Shown piece by piece: positions 60,413 through 64,000 of a stretch of DNA of 64,000 nt. Source of the DNA: Rhodeus uyekii (Eukaryota > Chordata > Actinopteri > Cypriniformes > Acheilognathidae). A program made the position numbers and the translations under genes. Below the pieces are notes generated by a model, which worked only from the letters and a program-made list of their open reading frames with translations, did no database searches and was not told the origin of the DNA. Every line of letters starts with the position of its first letter. Position 1 is the stretch's first letter. The stretch covers positions 1,764,001 through 1,828,000 of the forward strand of contig JAWRVZ010000004.1 in assembly GCA_037043235.1 (NCBI GenBank), given 5' to 3'.

Positions 60413-60450
<38 letters not shown>
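60413..60450. repeat. (AT)n microsatellite
   Basis: About 19 AT units immediately after the LTR-like unit. Confidence 0.95.
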
Positions 60451-60453
<3 letters not shown>

Positions 60454-62397
60454 TTTATACACCCATGCCAATTCTACCACAGAATTGGATGATGTTAAAA
60501 CAAAAATCAAATTAATTTATGTATTTATTTATCTTTGGAGACTCTGTATCATGTGCCCAATTTTCAATATCTAACCCAACTATTTCTCTGCTTTCCTTTG
60601 TATATTTCACTCAGACATACATCAGATAACATGAGTAAAATGGGCTGTGAGCAGTGTTTTTATTTTAAATTCTCTTTATTCTCAGCCTTGTCCTCTCTGT
60701 ACACATATATTATGGGCTCAGCAGTCATTTGTCCTCGCCTTTGTCATCAGCAATGTGTTCCTTTAATCTCTTATTTTATGTTATCCTTATATCTTATGCT
60801 AGCGTGCTTCTGTGATGCTCAAGTTATGTAATGCTCCCTAGGCATTTTCATGAGCTGATGCCTGTACTGTAAATGCATGAACCAGCCAAAGCAAAAGATT
60901 CATCCGTTGCCACTTTCTTGGATCAGACAGACTTCTCGTCCAACATATGCCAAAACTCTGCATTCAAGCGGTGTTGATGTGTCACACTGTTATTTTCATA
61001 CCTTCCCAGGAGATGCAATGTGCAGTGAAAAAATTATGAGCTGCACAGTATTCCAGAACAAAATATCTCAGCACAGTGATTATAGTGATGGATATCCATA
61101 TTCTTTATACACATTTTTTTCCCCCCTAAACTTCACCGACTGTTTCTCCCTCACATTGCATCATTAACTATAAAAAAGGTTTGATTTGTGTCCCCTCATA
61201 CATTTTGATGCTTTGATTTTTTTTTTAAATGGTGTAAATTAGTTTTCCTCTCACGCTTACTGTTTGATGCTTTGCTTTTTTTAAATGTTGCAAATTAGTT
61301 TTCCTGATATGTGAAATGATAGATACGCAGATATATCACAAAAATATGAAGCCCTGAGCTTCCCTACACTTTTCACAAAATCAGAGTTAAGTAACCATGG
61401 AGCTCAAAGTCTTAGAACATCATTCTAAACAATTCACTTGTTACTCTTCTCACCACAATAGTAGAATTTATTTTTATTTTTTGCCCTTAGATAACATGAA
61501 ACTTGTATCATAGAAGGACTGTAAAACTTCAGACTTTCAACTGTGGGGCTATAGAAGAGAATGTCAAAAATTCAATCAGGAAAAAATAGTCTGAACACAG
61601 ACCTCAATAACTTGCAGGTGATTTTCAAAGAACGAGTTGCTTGGAATATAAATGTCCCCACTCAAATTCAGACATAGCAAGTAATTTAACGCTAGCTAGA
61701 AAGACATAAGTGGATCACCTGCTTGAAGGGAGTTATTTTCGTATTTTTTATATCGTGTTCAACTTAGTATTCTGTACAGGTCTGATTTATTTGTGTGTAT
61801 AATAAGTATGGTGTTATTTCTTTCATAGCTCCCTTCTATATGTCCTTTTGAGTTTGAACACATGTCATTCTAGTAGCTTACTCTGTTTACTCATGCTATG
61901 AGAAATAATATACAATGAAGATTCATTTATGATAAACATTTCTTTTTCCATTGAGAGAAGTTGTTGCTTCTTGACTAGCTGAAAAATAAAAATTCAGTTT
62001 GTAGTTAAAGCTTGCTCACCGAAGCTGCTAGAGAGATTTGCATTGCATTTGTGAACATGAAAGGACCCTCATTTTACATGCACATATTCAGACAACCATC
62101 CTCAGCTCCCCAGCCTTTGAACAGCCATTAAACAATTTATCACTGAGCAGTTAATTTCTTTTCTCTAACCCTTGGGAAGAATGGTATTTCTCAGCATTGC
62201 ACCCACCAGATTTACACATGTTGACCACTCAGAAGTTTGTTGCAAATTCATTTCTGCCTCTTTTACACAACCGTAAATGAAAGCGGTGCGTTTTCGAAGA
62301 CTTTTCCTCTCAGGCTTGGAGGGTTAGTTTATTTGAGTCTGCTTATGTGTGTTCACTCTTGTCCTAAATCACGTTGGTTTTTATTTTCTTTCTGTAG

Positions 62398-62518
62398 TTC
62401 CTCCAGCAATCCATGAGATGAAAAGTCACGGGGTTCGACCCGGTCAGATTGCCCTGCTGAGATGTGAGGCAGCAGCTGTCCCCTCTCCAGTCTTTGAGTG
62501 GTACAAGGGAGAGAAAAG
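62398..62518 (+). CDS. negr1: negr1 exon 5 (Ig-like domain 3, first half)
   Basis: The 121-bp exon follows TTTCTGTAG and ends at AAAAG/GTAAAA. Two bases complete a Phe codon from exon 4, then PPAIHEMKSHGVRPGQIALL runs into RCEAAAVPSPVFEWYKGEKR. The B-strand Cys and the core Trp of Ig domain 3 are present. EWYKGEK is typical of IgLON proteins, and the 121-bp length equals the known IgLON exon 5 size. It ends with two bases of the next codon, so the phase changes here. The second Cys of the domain and the GPI signal are beyond the window. Confidence 0.95.
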
Positions 62519-64000
62519 GTAAAACCAAGAGTGATAGATGATAAAAGCATTCATTTCATTAGCTCAGCTGTACAGTGATCATATATCACACATTATGCAT
62601 GTTATGTGAGTTTATTTGTGATTCAGAATGCTCACTACAGTGAAGATTAATGTTGGTCGAGTCTGCTTTTTGTGGCAAGTGTGCCTTTTGTAAAGCAATG
62701 TGATATTTTGATCTGGATTCATTTGCAGTCACTACGTTTGGTGAATCCACATAATAATTACTGTACAATCAAAATGTACACCAGTTTTGAGAATTTTGAG
62801 AAAGGTTTAATCACTGAAAGTTGATCTCAAGCTGAATTACGGTCTTTAGTAGCGTTGGTTTAATAGCTATGGATCTGCAGCTTATCAAATATTACAAAGT
62901 GTCTTATTAAAGAGTCTTAATTTCTAAAGATAGTGACTCTTGGCACAGCGTAAGCTGTGAAAATCACTTTTGCAACTTAAACATCATTTTTAACTTTTAA
63001 TTAAAGTCATACGCTTCTGGCAAAAATAATCTAACTTTCTAAAAGAGCTCTGAAGAAATCTGTACCATTTGAGCAATATGAAAAGATGTATTGACTGATC
63101 ATTCAGCATTATGTGTTATTTTCAGAGTTGGCTTAAATATATTTATTTATTAGTCTTGGGTGTTTTTGAAGGGAAAAATTTGTTTTTCATACCAGAAAAA
63201 AGTGCTAAAAAGATGACTCTCCAGAAGGAAATATTAATGTTTACAAGGCTTTGAAGGAATAGTTTTATGTATGTTTAGGCTTTGGTTCTGTGAAAATGAA
63301 ATGTCAAATCAGATCCATCTCTAACTCTTCAGTTGTCATGATGCTTCTAGTTTCTGTCAGTGGCATAGTATAAAAAATGAGTTGCCCCTTCATTTTAAGC
63401 TGGGACTCCCCAAAAATAAAATTCTGGCTACGCCCCTGGTTTCTGTCAACTGTGCATAAATATCACCACATAATGTGACTTTCTCTTTTTGAAGTATAAT
63501 GATGGCTACAGAGGGTAAAGTAGATGTAAGAAAGATAAGATCAATCACAATTCAATATGTAAATGAATTCAAGGAAGAACGCCAATTGCAATTAAGTATG
63601 CAAATATTAATCACTGTCAGCGGACTGAAAAACACTGGCACACTGCTAACTCTTCCATTTTTTTCTGGAAGTGCCAATGTTTTGTTTTTTTAGAGTTTTT
63701 GTCATTTTCTGTGAATATTTGTGGCTGTGCACCAGCAATTTTTGTACAATACAGTAGATGTGTTTATATTATTATTTCTGCATCTCCAATTCTTTCAGAG
63801 TTGGAGATTTTCAAAGTTGAATTTAAAATTTCATAAAGTACAATCTTTAAAAATAGAGAGCACACTTAAGGCTGCAATTACCTACAAACATTTTTTTGTA
63901 TGGAGTCTTGCTGAATAAATAGTAGAAAACTGTAGATGAATAAAACAATATTTGAGGAGGCAAGACGTGAATAATCCTATGATTCACTATAACATTAGAA
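62519..64000 (+). other. negr1: negr1 intron 5 (5' part)
   Basis: The donor is GTAAAA, weaker than the others. No further exon is seen up to the window end. Apart from the small hAT-like insert at 63358-63438 there is nothing I can name. Confidence 0.8.
63358..63438. mobile_element. 81-bp hAT-like MITE, TSD gtttctgt
   Basis: The left end CAGTGGCATAG and the right end reverse-complemented CAGGGGCGTAGC are hAT-type termini. An 8-bp perfect duplication GTTTCTGT sits at 63350-63357 and 63439-63446, the size typical of hAT elements. The interior is only about 60 bp, so it is an extreme internal deletion derivative. Confidence 0.87.

Larger units (their letters stand above)
43860..62397 (+). other. 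negr1: negr1 intron 4
   Basis: An intron of about 18.5 kb with a GTAAGT donor and a TTTCTTTCTGTAG acceptor, phase 1. Repeats are listed separately. I see nothing to name in 43860-45600, 46950-48780, 49910-50500, 50600-52400, 55000-56990, 57200-58250 or 60460-62390. Confidence 0.85.

Overview
This is vertebrate nuclear DNA from a teleost fish, most likely a cypriniform (carp/zebrafish group). The basis is an intron-dominated, AT-rich layout with long dinucleotide microsatellites and a dense load of fish-type transposons, including repeat families I recognise from cyprinid genomes. There are no bacterial-style genes, operons or CRISPR arrays.

The only host gene I can support is negr1 (neuronal growth regulator 1, IgLON family) on the + strand. 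Four internal exons are present, with canonical AG/GT splice sites and matching phases: 13772-14010 (Ig domain 1), 33530-33655 and 43728-43859 (the two halves of Ig domain 2), and 62398-62518 (first half of Ig domain 3). The signal-peptide exon lies upstream of the window. The rest of Ig3 and the GPI-anchor exon lie downstream. Introns 2, 3 and 4 are about 19.5, 10.1 and 18.5 kb.

Introns 1 and 2 (1-33529) hold old repeats, solo LTRs at 10917-11262 and 16502-16820, LINE debris, a 1.2-kb LTR-like unit (22654-23877), a decayed Tc1-like transposon (24655-26025) and a nearly full-length, recently inserted Ty3/gypsy element (28356-33253). That element encodes a chromodomain integrase, but its reading frame is broken. 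Introns 3 and 4 hold several non-autonomous DNA transposons, a DIRS-like and a LINE fragment, two opposite-facing copies of a 630-bp element on either side of exon 4, one of them nested inside another element, and a second Tc1-like transposon with intact inverted repeats but a dead transposase.

I found no convincing new biological system. The most interesting structures are the inverted transposon copies bracketing exon 4, which could pair in the pre-mRNA, the young but defective gypsy element lying in sense orientation in intron 2, the nested TA-target elements in intron 4, and an 81-bp hAT-like insertion with perfect 8-bp target duplications. Long stretches not listed below look like ordinary unique intron sequence.
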